DNA of 64,000 nucleotides from Streptococcus suis YS161 (GCF_002760245.1 NZ_ASCA01000080.1:1-64000); one strand, 5' to 3'. Shown: positions 28,081 to 38,063, numbered from the stretch's first letter. Program-made: numbers and translations. Notes: generated from the letters alone by a model not told the origin.

Positions 28081-28941
28081 ATGACAGTTTTAGTTCCTTA
28101 TAAACGCATGCCCATTTGGAATCAGGAGACGGTTCCCCAGCATTTTTTGACCAAGCATAATACCAAGGTGGGTACTTGGGCCAAAATCAAGGTCTTGAAG
28201 GGTCAGCTCAAGTTTGAGCCCATTTCAGATGATAATGAGACTTTGGGAGAATATGTCTATGGTCCGACAGATGATATTCCTTTTGTGGAGCCACAGGCTT
28301 GGCATCGGGTGACCTTATTGACAGAGGATACGGAATTTTTCTTGGAATTTTTCTGTCAGCCAGAGGATTATTTTGCTAAAAAATATGACTATACACGGAC
28401 GCATTCGGAAGTTTTGGATGCCTTGAAAATCATCGAGCCCTGCAAGGTTTTGGATTTGGGTTGTGGACATGGCAGGAACAGTCTTTATTTGGCCCAGCAG
28501 GGATTTGAGGTAACGGCAGTGGATAAGCATGTGCCGAGCATCCAGACCCTCTTGCAGGTCAAGGAAGTAGAAGATTTGGACTTGCAGGCTGGGACCTATG
28601 ACATCAATTCAGCCAGTCTGGAGCAGGACTACGACTGGATAATCTCAACAGTAGTCTTTATGTTCTTGGAGCGGGATCGGGTGCCAGCCATTATCCGCAA
28701 TATGCAGGAGCAGACACGACCTGGTGGCTATAACTTGATTGTGGCGGCCATGGATACGGAAGATGCACCCTGTCCGATGAATTTCTCCTTTACTTTTGGA
28801 GCAGGTGAGTTGAAGGAATACTACCGTGACTGGGAACTGGTCAAATACAATGAAGATTTTGGTCAACTCCATAAGCGGGATGAAAATGGCAATTTCTTTA
28901 AGATGCGGTTTGCGACTATGTTGGCTAGAAAAAATGTGTAA
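28081..28941 (+). CDS. tehB: Tellurite-resistance-type SAM methyltransferase TehB
   Basis: This 286-aa protein has an N-terminal TehB-like cupin/DUF1971 segment (1-~95, with WAKIKVLKGQLKF and PQAWHRV) and a C-terminal class-I methyltransferase (VLDLGCGHGRNS, SAM motif I, at ~120). E. coli TehB methylates tellurite/selenite; the streptococcal role is not established. AGAAGGAG precedes the ATG. It is divergent from the dehydrogenase. Confidence 0.88.
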   Translation: MTVLVPYKRMPIWNQETVPQHFLTKHNTKVGTWAKIKVLKGQLKFEPISDDNETLGEYVYGPTDDIPFVEPQAWHRVTLLTEDTEFFLEFFCQPEDYFAKKYDYTRTHSEVLDALKIIEPCKVLDLGCGHGRNSLYLAQQGFEVTAVDKHVPSIQTLLQVKEVEDLDLQAGTYDINSASLEQDYDWIISTVVFMFLERDRVPAIIRNMQEQTRPGGYNLIVAAMDTEDAPCPMNFSFTFGAGELKEYYRDWELVKYNEDFGQLHKRDENGNFFKMRFATMLARKNV

Positions 28942-28952
28942 AATATATCTAG

Positions 28953-28978
28953 AAGCACTTGCAAGGCAGGTGCTTTTG
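28953..28978 (+). terminator. tehB terminator
   Basis: AAGCAC(T)TGC and GCA(G)GTGCTT form a stem followed by TT. The next promoter (TTGCAA, 17 bp, TACAAT) overlaps it. Confidence 0.65.
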
Positions 28979-29029
28979 CGATACAATATATGTGCAAATG
29001 GGTATTTTATTATATGAAAGGAGAAGTCT

Positions 29030-30913
29030 ATGAAAAAGACTTTTGTTCGTATAGCCACATTTCTAATGTTGGTTTGCCTATTCCCTGCTCAACTTGTTCA
29101 GGCCTGTTCAGGCTTTATCATTGGGAAAGGGTTGACAACGGATGGTTCTATCCTTTATGGTAGAACGGAAGATTATCCCTATCCACCAGATAATGGAGCG
29201 CACAATAAAAATTATATTGTGGTTCCAGCAGCAACCTATACTGAGGGAGATATGTTGGTGGATGAAACATTTGGTTTTACAGCACCACACTTGGCAAATG
29301 AGTTCAAGTACACCTCTACGCCTGATGCGGCACGTGGCGATGGTTATAATGGTAACTATGGAGCGCATGGTTTTAATGAAAAAGGCGTATCCATGACTGC
29401 TACTGTAACAGCTATTCCAAATGCTAAAGTCTTGGCAGTTGATCCTCTAGTTGAAGCTGGAGGGCTGGGAGAACCAATTTTGATTGATTATGTTCTTCCT
29501 AGGGTCACTAGTGCGCGTGAAGGTGTTGAGCTGATTGCAAAGACAATCGATGAAAAAGGCTCAGCAGAAGGGAATATTGTTATTATTGCTGACAAAAATG
29601 AAGTTTGGTACATGGAAATTTTGTCAGGACACCAATACGTAGCCATCAAGTTCCCTGAAGATAAGTATGCAATTTTTGCAAATACTTACTATCTAGGTCA
29701 TGTTGATTTTACCGATACAGAAAATGTGATTACTTCTGCAAAGGTTGAAGAAGTAGCCAAACAAGCGGATAATTATGTGACAGTCGATGGACAGTTCCAT
29801 ATCGCTAAATCATACGGTCCTGCAACTTATGCTGAAGCAGACCGTTCCCGTGTGTATGCAGGTATTAAATTGATGGATCCAGCATCGCCTGTAACCTATG
29901 AAGATGCTGTGTATGATTTGCTACGTCAGCCAACAGATCCAAGTCGTCGCTTTAGTTTACAAGATACCTTTGCCTTACAACGTAACCGTTTTGAACATCT
30001 TCCAGAATTTCGTCCAGACGATGAAGCAGGCAAGGTAAAACAAGGGGATAATGGTGCGAATGACCAAGCGGCAGATGCGACTTATAAATACGCTCTTGGT
30101 AATGAAAACGTCATCGATGCCCATGTTTATCAGATCAATAGTAGCTTACCATCAGCCTTCGGTGGCACAGTGTGGTTGGGCTTGGCTCAGACAAGGAATA
30201 CACCGTATGTTCCATTCTATGGTATTGTGACGGATACTTATGAAGCCTTTAAAAATCGCTCAGCTTCTTATGACACGAATTCATGGTACTGGACGGTACA
30301 AAATATTGATAAGATGGCCATCTCACACCCAGAGTTATTTGGTACATCGATTCAAGAAAAATGGATAGCCCTTGAAAATGACTGGATTGCTGCACAGGCT
30401 GCTCTTGATGCTCAATATGCTGGACTTTCAGAAGATGCAGCTGTAGCCCTGGCTCCAACTGTAACCGAGGAAACCTTGGCTCGTTCAGCAGAGATTTTTG
30501 CCCAACTAAAAGCTGTTGAAGCTGAAATGATGGCAAAAATTGAAGCAGCAACAACTCCGTCATCCAGCAGCACCGACTCATCAAGTAGTACTGAACCATC
30601 CACTAGTACTGAACCATCGACCAGCACTGAGCCATCATCAAGTGGTACCGAAAACTCAACCAGTACTTCAACCAGTACTTCAAGCAGTACAAGTCAGTCT
30701 ACAAGTGCTTCTGACACAGGAGGAGCTACGGATACTTCCTCCTCCAGCGGAACAGTAGTGTCTTCTGATAAGAAAGTAACACCTACCAATAAAAAAGGTA
30801 AATCAAGTCTTCCTAGTACAGGTGAGCAAGTCAGCCTCTTGTTGGTGGCGCTAGGTGTTGCAGGAATTTTAACAGCAATTTTTCTTCATCGAAAAAAGTC
30901 CAGTAAAGAATAA
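29030..30913 (+). CDS. LPXTG-anchored C69-family dipeptidase
   Basis: This secreted peptidase has 627 aa. A signal peptide is followed by Cys26 (QACSGF), which would become the N-terminal nucleophile as in PepD/U34 dipeptidases. The catalytic domain spans ~26-500, with GRTEDYP and the family's AGKVK-like C-terminal part. A Ser/Thr-rich spacer of ~70 residues (repeats of STEPSTSTEP) precedes a sortase signal LPSTG at ~594, a hydrophobic helix and a basic tail. It therefore hydrolyses peptides at the cell wall. AAAGGAG precedes the ATG. The spacer repeats may vary in number between strains. Confidence 0.88.
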   Translation: MKKTFVRIATFLMLVCLFPAQLVQACSGFIIGKGLTTDGSILYGRTEDYPYPPDNGAHNKNYIVVPAATYTEGDMLVDETFGFTAPHLANEFKYTSTPDAARGDGYNGNYGAHGFNEKGVSMTATVTAIPNAKVLAVDPLVEAGGLGEPILIDYVLPRVTSAREGVELIAKTIDEKGSAEGNIVIIADKNEVWYMEILSGHQYVAIKFPEDKYAIFANTYYLGHVDFTDTENVITSAKVEEVAKQADNYVTVDGQFHIAKSYGPATYAEADRSRVYAGIKLMDPASPVTYEDAVYDLLRQPTDPSRRFSLQDTFALQRNRFEHLPEFRPDDEAGKVKQGDNGANDQAADATYKYALGNENVIDAHVYQINSSLPSAFGGTVWLGLAQTRNTPYVPFYGIVTDTYEAFKNRSASYDTNSWYWTVQNIDKMAISHPELFGTSIQEKWIALENDWIAAQAALDAQYAGLSEDAAVALAPTVTEETLARSAEIFAQLKAVEAEMMAKIEAATTPSSSSTDSSSSTEPSTSTEPSTSTEPSSSGTENSTSTSTSTSSSTSQSTSASDTGGATDTSSSSGTVVSSDKKVTPTNKKGKSSLPSTGEQVSLLLVALGVAGILTAIFLHRKKSSKE

Positions 30914-30923
30914 ATGAATATGT

Positions 30924-30958
30924 AAAAGTAGGTTGGATTGATTTCAATCTACTTTTTT
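30924..30958 (+). terminator. Terminator of the C69 peptidase gene
   Basis: AAAAGTAG and CTACTTTT, with an internal GATTG/CAATC, are followed by TT. Confidence 0.75.
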
Positions 30959-30972
30959 GAAACAACTTTGTT

Positions 30973-31014
30973 TACAAATGTAGTCGTATATTGTATAATT
31001 TGTTTACAGATGTA
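30973..31014 (+). promoter_or_regulatory. Two CopY operators and promoter of copA
   Basis: TACAAATGTA (30973-30982) and TACAGATGTA (31005-31014) both match the cop box TACAnnTGTA and flank a -10 TATAAT (30994-30999). CopY would repress until copper displaces its zinc. No copY gene lies next to copA in this window. Confidence 0.88.
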
Positions 31015-31033
31015 GTCGGAAAAGGAGTAACCT

Positions 31034-33541
31034 ATGAAACAAGCAAGCTATCCCATTCAAGGTATGACCTGCGCTTCCTGTGCTATGACGGTTGAGAAAG
31101 CGGTTGGCAAATTAGCAGGAATGGAAGAAGTCAGTGTCAACCTAGCGACTGAAAAATTGAGTGTTAGCTATGATGAAAAGATTTTGGGACTAGAGGATAT
31201 TCGTCAGGCAGTTGAAAAGGCGGGTTATCAGTTAGTCGATAACTTGGTGACCGAGTCTTATGATATTTCAGGCATGACCTGCGCTTCCTGTGCTCTGATG
31301 GTTGAAAAAGCTCTGGGCAAACTAGAGGGTGTAGAAGAAGTCAGTGTCAATCTGGCAACAGAAAAGGCGACTATCCGTTATAGCCGTGATAGGCAAAATC
31401 TAGCTAGTCTTGAAAGAGCAGTTGAGCAGGCAGGTTATCAGCTGATTCGACCAGAAGAAGTAGAAGAGGCTGCGGACAAGGGACCGAGCAAGGAAGAAAA
31501 GCTGTGGCATCGATTTGTCTGGTCAGCAGCATTTACTCTTCCACTGCTCTATATTGCTATGGGGCCTATGTTGCCTTGGGGAGGGCTTCCATTACCAGCT
31601 TTGCTCCACCAACCGCTAGTCTATGCGGTCAGTCAAGTCATCTTGCTCATCCCTATCCTCTATATCGGACGCAGTTTTTTTACAAAAGGCTTTAAAACTC
31701 TCTTGCAAGGCCATCCAAATATGGATTCCTTGATTGCTGTTGGGACTGGTGCTGCCTTGGTTCAAGGTCTTTTGATGATTGCGTTTCTTCTGATGGGGAA
31801 AGAAGTGGCTATGCACGGTCACCATCCAGAACTGTATTTTGAATCAGCCGCCGTTATCTTGACCTTGATTACCCTAGGAAAATATTTTGAAGCTAGAGCC
31901 AAAGGTCAGACTTCTGAGGCGATTAAGAAATTGATGGATCTGGCTCCTAAGACGGCTCAGGTCTTGCGAAATGGTCAGGAAATACAAGTGCCGATTGAAG
32001 AAGTGGTGGTCGGTGACCAGGTCATTGTTCGTCCAGGTCAGCAGATTCCTGTTGATGGTCAGGTTCTCGAAGGCCAGACACGTGTGGATGAGTCTATGCT
32101 GACGGGTGAGAGCCTACCAGTGAAGAAAGCTCTAGGCGATAATGTTTTTGGTGGCACCCTTAACCAGCAAGGCGCCATTACCATGCAGGCTACCAAGGTT
32201 GGTCGTGATACGACTCTAGCTCAGATTATTCGCTTGGTGGAAGAGGCTCAAGGGTCTAAGGCTTCCATTGCCAAATTGGCTGACCAAGTATCTGCCGTCT
32301 TTGTTCCAGTTGTCATGGGCTTGGCTCTCTTGTCGGGTCTGGCCTGGTACTTCTTGGGTCAAGAATCATGGATTTTTTCATTAAGCATCATCATCGCCGT
32401 CTTGGTCATCGCCTGCCCTTGTGCTCTGGGCTTAGCAACCCCTACGGCTATCATGGTTGGGACTGGAAAAGGGGCAGAAAATGGTCTTTTGTTCAAGTCT
32501 GGTCAAGCTATTGAAACCCTACAAGGCGTGAACACCATTGTCTTCGACAAGACTGGGACCATTACTGAGGGCAAGCCCCAGGTGACAGACGTTCATCTCT
32601 TATCTACTAAAAATCGTGAGCAGGTCCTCCAGTTGGCAGCAAGTAGCGAGCAATTTTCCGAGCATCCATTGGCTCAGGCCCTCCTGCAAGCTGCTCAGAC
32701 AGAAAAGATTGATTTGTTGCCTGCCAGCGATTTTCAGGCACTTTCTGGTCGTGGTCTTTCGGTGACAATAGCCGAGCAGACCATCTATCTGGGAAATGAA
32801 CGGTTGATGCGGGAACAGGGAATTGATGTTTCCAAAGGACGTGTAGTTGCGGAAACATTTGCCCATCAAGCTAAGACGCCTGTTTTCCTAGCCAGCCAGC
32901 AAGAATTACTAGCAGTCATTGCCATTGCTGATAAAGTAAAAGAGACCAGCCGTCAGGCTGTCCAGGTTCTGCAAACCATGGGACTAGAAGTTGTCATGCT
33001 GACAGGAGATAATGAAAAAACTGCCAAAGCCATTGCCAAGGAAGTCGGCATTGAGCAGGTGGTCAGTCAGGTCCTGCCAGATGACAAGGCCAACCAAGTC
33101 AAGCACTTACAAGAACAGGGCAAGACAGTCGCTATGGTGGGGGATGGCATCAACGATGCCCCAGCTCTCGCTCAAGCCCATGTAGGTCTAGCCATTGGTT
33201 CAGGGACTGATATTGCTATTGAGTCTGCCGACATTGTCCTCATGCATAGTGACATTTTGGATGTGGTCAAGGCTGTCAAACTCAGCCAGGCAACCATGCG
33301 GACCATCAAGCAAAATCTCTTCTGGGCCTTTGCCTACAATGTGATCGGTATTCCAATCGCCATGGGTCTATTACATGTATTTGGTGGACCTCTGCTCAAT
33401 CCTATGTTTGCAGGTGCAGCCATGGCCCTCAGCTCAGTGTCAGTCGTCTTGAACGCTCTGCGATTGAAAAGGGTGAAAATAGGGAGTGGGAAAGAACTCG
33501 ACCGAACAAAAGAGTTCGTCTTCCCACCCCCGCACAGTTGA
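31034..33541 (+). CDS. copA: Copper-exporting P-type ATPase
   Basis: This P1B ATPase of 835 aa has two N-terminal metal-binding domains with GMTCASC (Cys13/16 and about Cys83/86), an actuator TGES loop, the CPC metal site (IACPCALG, ~460), the phosphorylated Asp in DKTGT (~505) and GDGIND. Copper export is controlled by CopY through the boxes upstream. The last ~19 residues (from [10 protein letters not shown] to PPPHS) are encoded by a copy of the 170-bp intergenic repeat, so the native C-terminus has been replaced or extended. No copY or copZ is adjacent. Confidence 0.95.
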   Translation: MKQASYPIQGMTCASCAMTVEKAVGKLAGMEEVSVNLATEKLSVSYDEKILGLEDIRQAVEKAGYQLVDNLVTESYDISGMTCASCALMVEKALGKLEGVEEVSVNLATEKATIRYSRDRQNLASLERAVEQAGYQLIRPEEVEEAADKGPSKEEKLWHRFVWSAAFTLPLLYIAMGPMLPWGGLPLPALLHQPLVYAVSQVILLIPILYIGRSFFTKGFKTLLQGHPNMDSLIAVGTGAALVQGLLMIAFLLMGKEVAMHGHHPELYFESAAVILTLITLGKYFEARAKGQTSEAIKKLMDLAPKTAQVLRNGQEIQVPIEEVVVGDQVIVRPGQQIPVDGQVLEGQTRVDESMLTGESLPVKKALGDNVFGGTLNQQGAITMQATKVGRDTTLAQIIRLVEEAQGSKASIAKLADQVSAVFVPVVMGLALLSGLAWYFLGQESWIFSLSIIIAVLVIACPCALGLATPTAIMVGTGKGAENGLLFKSGQAIETLQGVNTIVFDKTGTITEGKPQVTDVHLLSTKNREQVLQLAASSEQFSEHPLAQALLQAAQTEKIDLLPASDFQALSGRGLSVTIAEQTIYLGNERLMREQGIDVSKGRVVAETFAHQAKTPVFLASQQELLAVIAIADKVKETSRQAVQVLQTMGLEVVMLTGDNEKTAKAIAKEVGIEQVVSQVLPDDKANQVKHLQEQGKTVAMVGDGINDAPALAQAHVGLAIGSGTDIAIESADIVLMHSDILDVVKAVKLSQATMRTIKQNLFWAFAYNVIGIPIAMGLLHVFGGPLLNPMFAGAAMALSSVSVVLNALRLKRVKIGSGKELDRTKEFVFPPPHS

Positions 33542-33650
33542 TTAGGACAGATTTTGAGTGTAAAACACGAACAAATCTGCCAATCAACCACTGCGCTGAG
33601 ATGTTGACACGAATTCTGAGAAGTGGCGCTGGGCTTTTTGCTCAGCCTCT
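33480..33650 (+). repeat. GGGAGTGGG hairpin repeat, copy in the copA 3' end
   Basis: This ~171-bp repeat starts TAGGGAGTGGGAAAGAACTCG and ends GCTCAGCCTCT. It forms strong hairpins: GTGGGAA-AACTC/GAGTT-TTCCCAC at the start and GCTGGGC-TTTTT-GCTCAGC at the end. It is highly similar to 54386-54558 and, inverted, to 59942-60231. The first 62 bp are read as copA codons. Confidence 0.85.
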
Positions 33651-33666
33651 GACTGATATCATTACT

Positions 33667-33720
33667 AAAAATCCCTACAGACTGGGAGGCTACCTCTTAT
33701 CAGTCTATAGGGATTTTTTT
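33667..33720. terminator. Bidirectional terminator
   Basis: AAAAATCCCTA and TAGGGATTTTT, with inner AGACTG/CAGTCT, lie between copA and the convergent acetyltransferase. Confidence 0.8.
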
Positions 33721-33721
33721 C

Positions 33722-34288
33722 TTAGGCTAATGTTTTAATAATCTTTGCTGGAGCGCCTGCAACGAGTGTGTTGTCAGGTACGTCTTTTGTGACAATCGCA
33801 CCAGCAGCCACCACCGCATTCTTACCAATTGTCACTCCAGGTAAAATCGTCGCATCTGCACCTATCCAGGCATTTTCTTGGATGCGGACAGACTTGAGTT
33901 CAAGCTTGTGACGATCCTCCGCTTTCAAGGGATGGTTGACGGAAATCAGTTTAGCACGGGGACCAATTAGTACTTTATCTTCGATAAAAATCCCACCCAA
34001 GTCCACCATAAAAACGTCCTTATTGATATAAATGTCCTTTCCGAAATGAATGTGACGGCCAAAGTCTGTTTGGAATGGTGTATTGATAATCACGGATTCG
34101 TCAATCGTTTCCAATGTCAGCTTTTCAACGAGTTTTCGTGTGCTGTCAACGGTTTGAATGGAAGTATTCAATTCTTGAACAAGAGGCTGGTTCTCTCTTT
34201 GAATATCGGATATGAGCTGGCGTAGGCCATCTTTTTCTGGCACCAAGCGATCTCTATCAATAAACTCCTTAAAAACTGCTTCAATCAT
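33722..34288 (-). CDS. Sugar O-acetyltransferase (hexapeptide-repeat, LacA/NodL-like)
   Basis: This 188-aa protein has an N-terminal maltose-acetyltransferase-like segment and a left-handed beta-helix of hexapeptide repeats (PGVTIGKNAVVAAGAIV, then VAGAPAK). These transfer acetyl from acetyl-CoA to sugar hydroxyls; the acceptor is unknown. It is 17 bp downstream of the hydrolase gene and co-transcribed with it, opposite a LysR regulator. Confidence 0.85.
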   Translation of the reverse strand: MIEAVFKEFIDRDRLVPEKDGLRQLISDIQRENQPLVQELNTSIQTVDSTRKLVEKLTLETIDESVIINTPFQTDFGRHIHFGKDIYINKDVFMVDLGGIFIEDKVLIGPRAKLISVNHPLKAEDRHKLELKSVRIQENAWIGADATILPGVTIGKNAVVAAGAIVTKDVPDNTLVAGAPAKIIKTLA

Positions 34289-34305
34289 AGCAACTTTTCC
34301 TTTTC

Positions 34306-35277
34306 TTATGCAAAGTGTTGGCGGATAAATGCCTCGATTTCCTCGAATGGAATAATTTCCATTTGATCATAGAGGTCTGTATGGCTTGCCCCTGCGACTG
34401 TTATCATCTGCTTGTTGCCACCTGTCAATTGTTCAAAAGCATCTTTGCCCATATAGTAGGAATGCGCCTTGTCACCATGAACAACAAGGACTGCATTTCT
34501 AGTTTCTCCAATGCTATCTAGTAGATGAGTGTTTAAGAGGCTTGTACCTGCTTGGATGGCCCATCCTTGATTTGAATTGAGGCTACGTTCATGGTAGCCT
34601 CGTGGTTCTTTATAGTAGGCATAATAATCTTTGACAAATTGTGGCGCATCATCTGGCAGCGGGTCAATCACGCCACCTGCAAGTTGATAGTTGTGATTTT
34701 TGAAATCCTCAGTCCGTTGTTTGGCAAGTGCTAAACGCATCTGATAGCGAGACTCCTCTGTATCGGATTCATCAAAATAACCCTTTCTAGTAACGCGAGA
34801 CAAATCATAGAGAGTGGATGCTACGGTCACCTTGACACGAGGGTCAAGGGCTGCGACATTTAGGGCAATTCCTCCCCAACCACAGATTCCGATAATAGCA
34901 ATGTTTTCCGTATCAACCTCATCTAAGGTAGATAGATAGTCGATTGCTGCTTGAAAATCTTCTGTATTGATGTCAGGTGAGTTCATGTAGCGTGGGTTAC
35001 CACCGGACTCTCCTGTGTAAGATGGATCGAAAGCAATGGTTAAAAAGCCGCGTTCCGCCATTTCTTGAGCATAGAGACCGGAAGCCTGTTCTTTAACTGC
35101 TCCAAATGGACCTGCAACAGCAATGGCGGGTAATTTCTCTTGAATCTGTTTGGGTTTGTACTGATCTGCCACTAAGGTGATACCAAAATGATTTTGAAAG
35201 GTCACTTTTTGGTGTTCAACCTTGTCACTCTTTGGAAATGTTTTATCCCATTCTTCTGTCATTTTTATTGATTTCAT
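34306..35277 (-). CDS. Alpha/beta hydrolase (dienelactone-hydrolase-like)
   Basis: This 323-aa hydrolase has an unusual nucleophile elbow, GICGWGG, placing Cys where most relatives have Ser, as in dienelactone hydrolases. An oxyanion region (VAGPFGAVKE), the Asp (VHGDKAHS) and the His (GASHTDLYD) are also seen. The substrate is unknown. GGAGG precedes the ATG. It is divergent from a LysR gene 125 bp away, its likely regulator. Confidence 0.82.
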   Translation of the reverse strand: MKSIKMTEEWDKTFPKSDKVEHQKVTFQNHFGITLVADQYKPKQIQEKLPAIAVAGPFGAVKEQASGLYAQEMAERGFLTIAFDPSYTGESGGNPRYMNSPDINTEDFQAAIDYLSTLDEVDTENIAIIGICGWGGIALNVAALDPRVKVTVASTLYDLSRVTRKGYFDESDTEESRYQMRLALAKQRTEDFKNHNYQLAGGVIDPLPDDAPQFVKDYYAYYKEPRGYHERSLNSNQGWAIQAGTSLLNTHLLDSIGETRNAVLVVHGDKAHSYYMGKDAFEQLTGGNKQMITVAGASHTDLYDQMEIIPFEEIEAFIRQHFA

Positions 35278-35402
35278 GTTTCTTCCTCCATTTCTTGACT
35301 CTTATCATATCAGGGAAATAAAGATATTACAAATACCTATTTTATATGTTTTATATGCCTTGTGAGCATGGTATAATAAAGAAAAAAAGTTGGAGGTAGA
35401 TG

Positions 35403-36284
35403 ATGGATATTCGTGTATTGACCTATTTTATTGCCATTGTACAAACAGGATCCATATCAAATGCGGCTCAGAGCTTACACATTACTCAGCCCACCTTATC
35501 ACGGCAAATAAAAGAATTGGAGCAAGAGTTAGACACCATTTTGTTTTATCGTGGGAGTAGAGAAATTCAGCTGACAGAAGCAGGGCAATATCTCTATAAT
35601 CGCGCATTGGAAATTACCAGTTTGGTTAAAAAAACAGAAGATACTCTTCGCCCAACGGAGACGATTTCTGGTGACCTTTACATCGGTGCAGCAGAGAGTC
35701 AGTCTTTGGAGCCTATTGCAAGAGCAATCGAAAGCTTAACCAGTCGGTATCCCAATACGAGAGTGCACATCCAGAGTGGAAATGCAGATCACATTTTAGA
35801 GCAACTACAGGACGGAATCCATGATCTTGGAATCACCTTTGGCCGTTTTTCAACGAAAAAATTTGACAGTCTGCCTTTACTTAACCGAGATAGTTGGGGG
35901 ATTCTAGTTCCTCGTTTTCATCCTTTAGCTTCTAAAGAAGAGCTAGTGCTGAGCGATGTTCTAGCCTATCCTTTGATTGTTTCCTCCCAAAGCAATGTTG
36001 ATAAGTCTATCTTTGCTGGATTGGGCGACTATCGGATCGTAGCGACCTACAATCTCCTCTATAATGCCTCTTTATTGGTGAAAGCTGGGGTTGGGATTGC
36101 TCTTTGTTTGGACGGAATTGTTGATACAAGCTATGATGGAAGTGGGCTGGTCTTTCGTCCTCTAGATTTGTCAACGGATAGCTTGCAGCTTCTTTGGAAA
36201 AAAGGAGTGGTGTTGAGCCCAATAGCCAAGCGTTTTATTGAAATTCTTGAGGAAGACCTAGAGAATACAAATTTAGATAGATAA
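35403..36284 (+). CDS. LysR-family transcriptional regulator
   Basis: This 293-aa regulator has a winged HTH (1-60: TGSISNAAQSLHITQPTLSRQIKELE) and a periplasmic-binding-like effector domain. The second of two adjacent ATGs (35400, 35403) is better spaced from GGAGG. The classic arrangement opposite the hydrolase-acetyltransferase pair implies control of that operon and of itself. The inducer is unknown. Confidence 0.88.
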   Translation: MDIRVLTYFIAIVQTGSISNAAQSLHITQPTLSRQIKELEQELDTILFYRGSREIQLTEAGQYLYNRALEITSLVKKTEDTLRPTETISGDLYIGAAESQSLEPIARAIESLTSRYPNTRVHIQSGNADHILEQLQDGIHDLGITFGRFSTKKFDSLPLLNRDSWGILVPRFHPLASKEELVLSDVLAYPLIVSSQSNVDKSIFAGLGDYRIVATYNLLYNASLLVKAGVGIALCLDGIVDTSYDGSGLVFRPLDLSTDSLQLLWKKGVVLSPIAKRFIEILEEDLENTNLDR

Positions 36285-36290
36285 CTTACT

Positions 36291-36322
36291 AAAATTACCA
36301 GTCAAAAAACTGGTATTTTTTT
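36291..36322 (+). terminator. Terminator of the LysR gene
   Basis: AAATTACCAGT and ACTGGTATTT form a stem followed by a T run. Confidence 0.8.
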
Positions 36323-36367
36323 ACAGAAACGCTTACAATAGTTATATTAAGTGCAAGGGAGATAGAT

Positions 36368-36853
36368 ATGACAACCTTTATTGGAAAACCAGTGACCTTG
36401 GTAGGTCCGCAGTTACGAGTGGGAGATACGGCTCCTGACTTTGTCCTCATGGCCAATGACCTGAGTTTGAAAAGTTTGAAAGACTTTGGCAAGCAGACCA
36501 AGGTCATCAGTGTTGTGCCTTCTATTGATACAGGGATTTGTGATACCCAGACCCGTCGCTTCAATCAGGAACTGGCTTACCGTGATAATACGGTTGTCAT
36601 CACCGTTTCAGCTGACCTGCCCTTTGCACAGAAACGCTGGTGTGGTGCCGCAGGTTTGGAAGATGCAGTGACCCTGTCGGATTACTATGACCATGCCTTT
36701 GGTAAATCCTACGGTGTGCTCATGCGGGAGTGGAATTTGCTGGCGCGTGCGGTCTTTGTCCTCAATGCCGACAATGAAATCACCTACGTAGAATACCTAG
36801 ATAATGTCAACGAACATCCAGATTATGATGCGGCTTTGCAGGCTGTTAAATAA
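36368..36853 (+). CDS. tpx: Thiol peroxidase
   Basis: This lipid-hydroperoxide peroxidase of 161 aa has the peroxidatic Cys58 in [12 protein letters not shown] and the resolving Cys92 in KRWCGA, as in Tpx of other streptococci. It is full length. A second, diverged copy of its last ~70 bp and its terminator lies at 41099-41205, on the far side of a 4.2-kb cassette. The sequence AAACGCTTACA at 36327-36337 resembles half of a cre site; this is weak. Confidence 0.94.
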   Translation: MTTFIGKPVTLVGPQLRVGDTAPDFVLMANDLSLKSLKDFGKQTKVISVVPSIDTGICDTQTRRFNQELAYRDNTVVITVSADLPFAQKRWCGAAGLEDAVTLSDYYDHAFGKSYGVLMREWNLLARAVFVLNADNEITYVEYLDNVNEHPDYDAALQAVK

Positions 36854-36861
36854 AAGAATAT

Positions 36862-36888
36862 AACGGTGTCGGAACAGGCATCGTTTTT
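36862..36888 (+). terminator. tpx terminator
   Basis: AACGGTGTC and GGCATCGTT pair (two G-U) and are followed by TTT. The same stem recurs downstream at ~41177-41205. Confidence 0.7.
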
Positions 36889-37027
36889 CAACGCTTTATC
36901 CTGCTAGAAATTTATTGTGATGATACGTTGTGATAAGAGGGGATGTTCATGATTTAGTATGAAACGAGGAGATAACATACATATTCTGATACAGATTTTA
37001 TAAATAATATGCAAATGGATATTTTTA

Positions 37028-37056
37028 TTGTCTTTAAAATTCATAAGTGCTAGAAT
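37028..37056 (+). promoter_or_regulatory. Promoter of RNPP regulator 2
   Basis: TTGTCT (37028-37033) and TAGAAT (37051-37056) are 17 bp apart, with TGC before the -10. The AT-rich element ATATGCAAATGGATATTTTT (37007-37026) abuts the -35, an activator-like position. Confidence 0.6.
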
Positions 37057-37085
37057 AGTTGTATGATACGAGTGAGGTAACAACA

Positions 37086-37952
37086 ATGAGTATACAACTA
37101 GGTTCTAGGTTAAAACAAAAAAGAAAAGAGATAAAATTATCTCAGAAAGAATTGGCAGAAGGTGTATGTAAACAAGGTCAAATTAGTAGAATTGAGAGTG
37201 GCGCTTATACTCCAGGCTCTGAATTGCTTTTTGAATTATCAAAAAAACTAAATGTTTCGATGAATTACTTTTTTGAAGACACTGTTTCTGAGCAGGAGGA
37301 GGAGCTAGTAGAATTTAAAACTGTTGTCCGAAATTTCTTAGTCCATAGAGACTACCAAGGACTACGATATGTTTATGAATTGGAGTCTAATAATAAACAT
37401 CGTTTATCGGTAGCAAATCAATTATACTTAGAGTGGATAGGTGGATTAGTCGATTTTTATTTTTATGATAAAAAGAAGGAAGCTATATCCAAAATGGAAT
37501 ATTTACTTGAAAAATTGGAGAGTTCTAATTTATTTTTTTTACAAGTATCAAATACACTCCTAAATTTTTATTTTGATATTAATGATGAAGAATTATTTGA
37601 TGTACAATTTGAAAGACTGATAGAAAAAACGGATAATTTCCAACCTATCACGATTGAAGAATTGGAAATAAAAATCAAGCTTCAATATAACATTTCACGT
37701 TACCTATGGCTAAAGAAAGATTACATCCAAGCTATAGCTAGCATCACAAGGGCCATCGAATTTTGTAGGTCACACAGAAGCTATTATTCATTACCCGATT
37801 TATTTTGTTTACTAGGTAATGTCCATGAAGAACTTGGAAATACAGAGAGTGCGAAACAACATTTTCGTCAGGCATATTTTTTGTATAAATTGGATGCTAA
37901 CCGACAAATGGAATTGAATTTGGAGAGATATATAGAAGAAGACAAAATATAG
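37086..37952 (+). CDS. RNPP (PlcR/TprA-like) transcriptional regulator 2
   Basis: This 288-aa protein has an HTH_3 domain (residues ~8-60: KRKEIKLSQKELAEG, ISRIESG, MNYFFED) and a helical TPR-like C-terminal part. It is a paralogue of the genes at 24051 and 48808. The start at 37086 follows GAGG by eight bases; an upstream in-frame ATG at 37059 has no ribosome site. It is followed by a BcrA-like ABC transporter operon, its probable target. No secreted-peptide gene with a signal sequence is evident beside it. It is within the cassette bounded by tpx 3' copies. Confidence 0.8.
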   Translation: MSIQLGSRLKQKRKEIKLSQKELAEGVCKQGQISRIESGAYTPGSELLFELSKKLNVSMNYFFEDTVSEQEEELVEFKTVVRNFLVHRDYQGLRYVYELESNNKHRLSVANQLYLEWIGGLVDFYFYDKKKEAISKMEYLLEKLESSNLFFLQVSNTLLNFYFDINDEELFDVQFERLIEKTDNFQPITIEELEIKIKLQYNISRYLWLKKDYIQAIASITRAIEFCRSHRSYYSLPDLFCLLGNVHEELGNTESAKQHFRQAYFLYKLDANRQMELNLERYIEEDKI

Positions 37953-38027
37953 GAACTCTGATGACCAAAGATTGGCAAGAGTTGATAGTTGAGAAAAATA
38001 TTGGGTTGTACATATTTAAACGCAGGG

Positions 38028-38063
38028 AATTAGCCAATTTGCTAACATGATTTCTGCGTTTTT
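38028..38063 (+). terminator. Terminator of RNPP regulator 2
   Basis: AAACGCAG (38028-38035) pairs with CTGCGTTT (38054-38061), with an inner TTAGC/GCTAA, and is followed by T. Confidence 0.75.

Noticed and set aside
36327-36340. cre site upstream of tpx
   Set aside because: Only the 3' half matches the consensus; the 5' half has three mismatches.
37961-38050. 29-codon ORF just after RNPP regulator 2, considered as its pheromone gene
   Set aside because: It has no export signal, and its 3' part coincides with the regulator's terminator hairpin.
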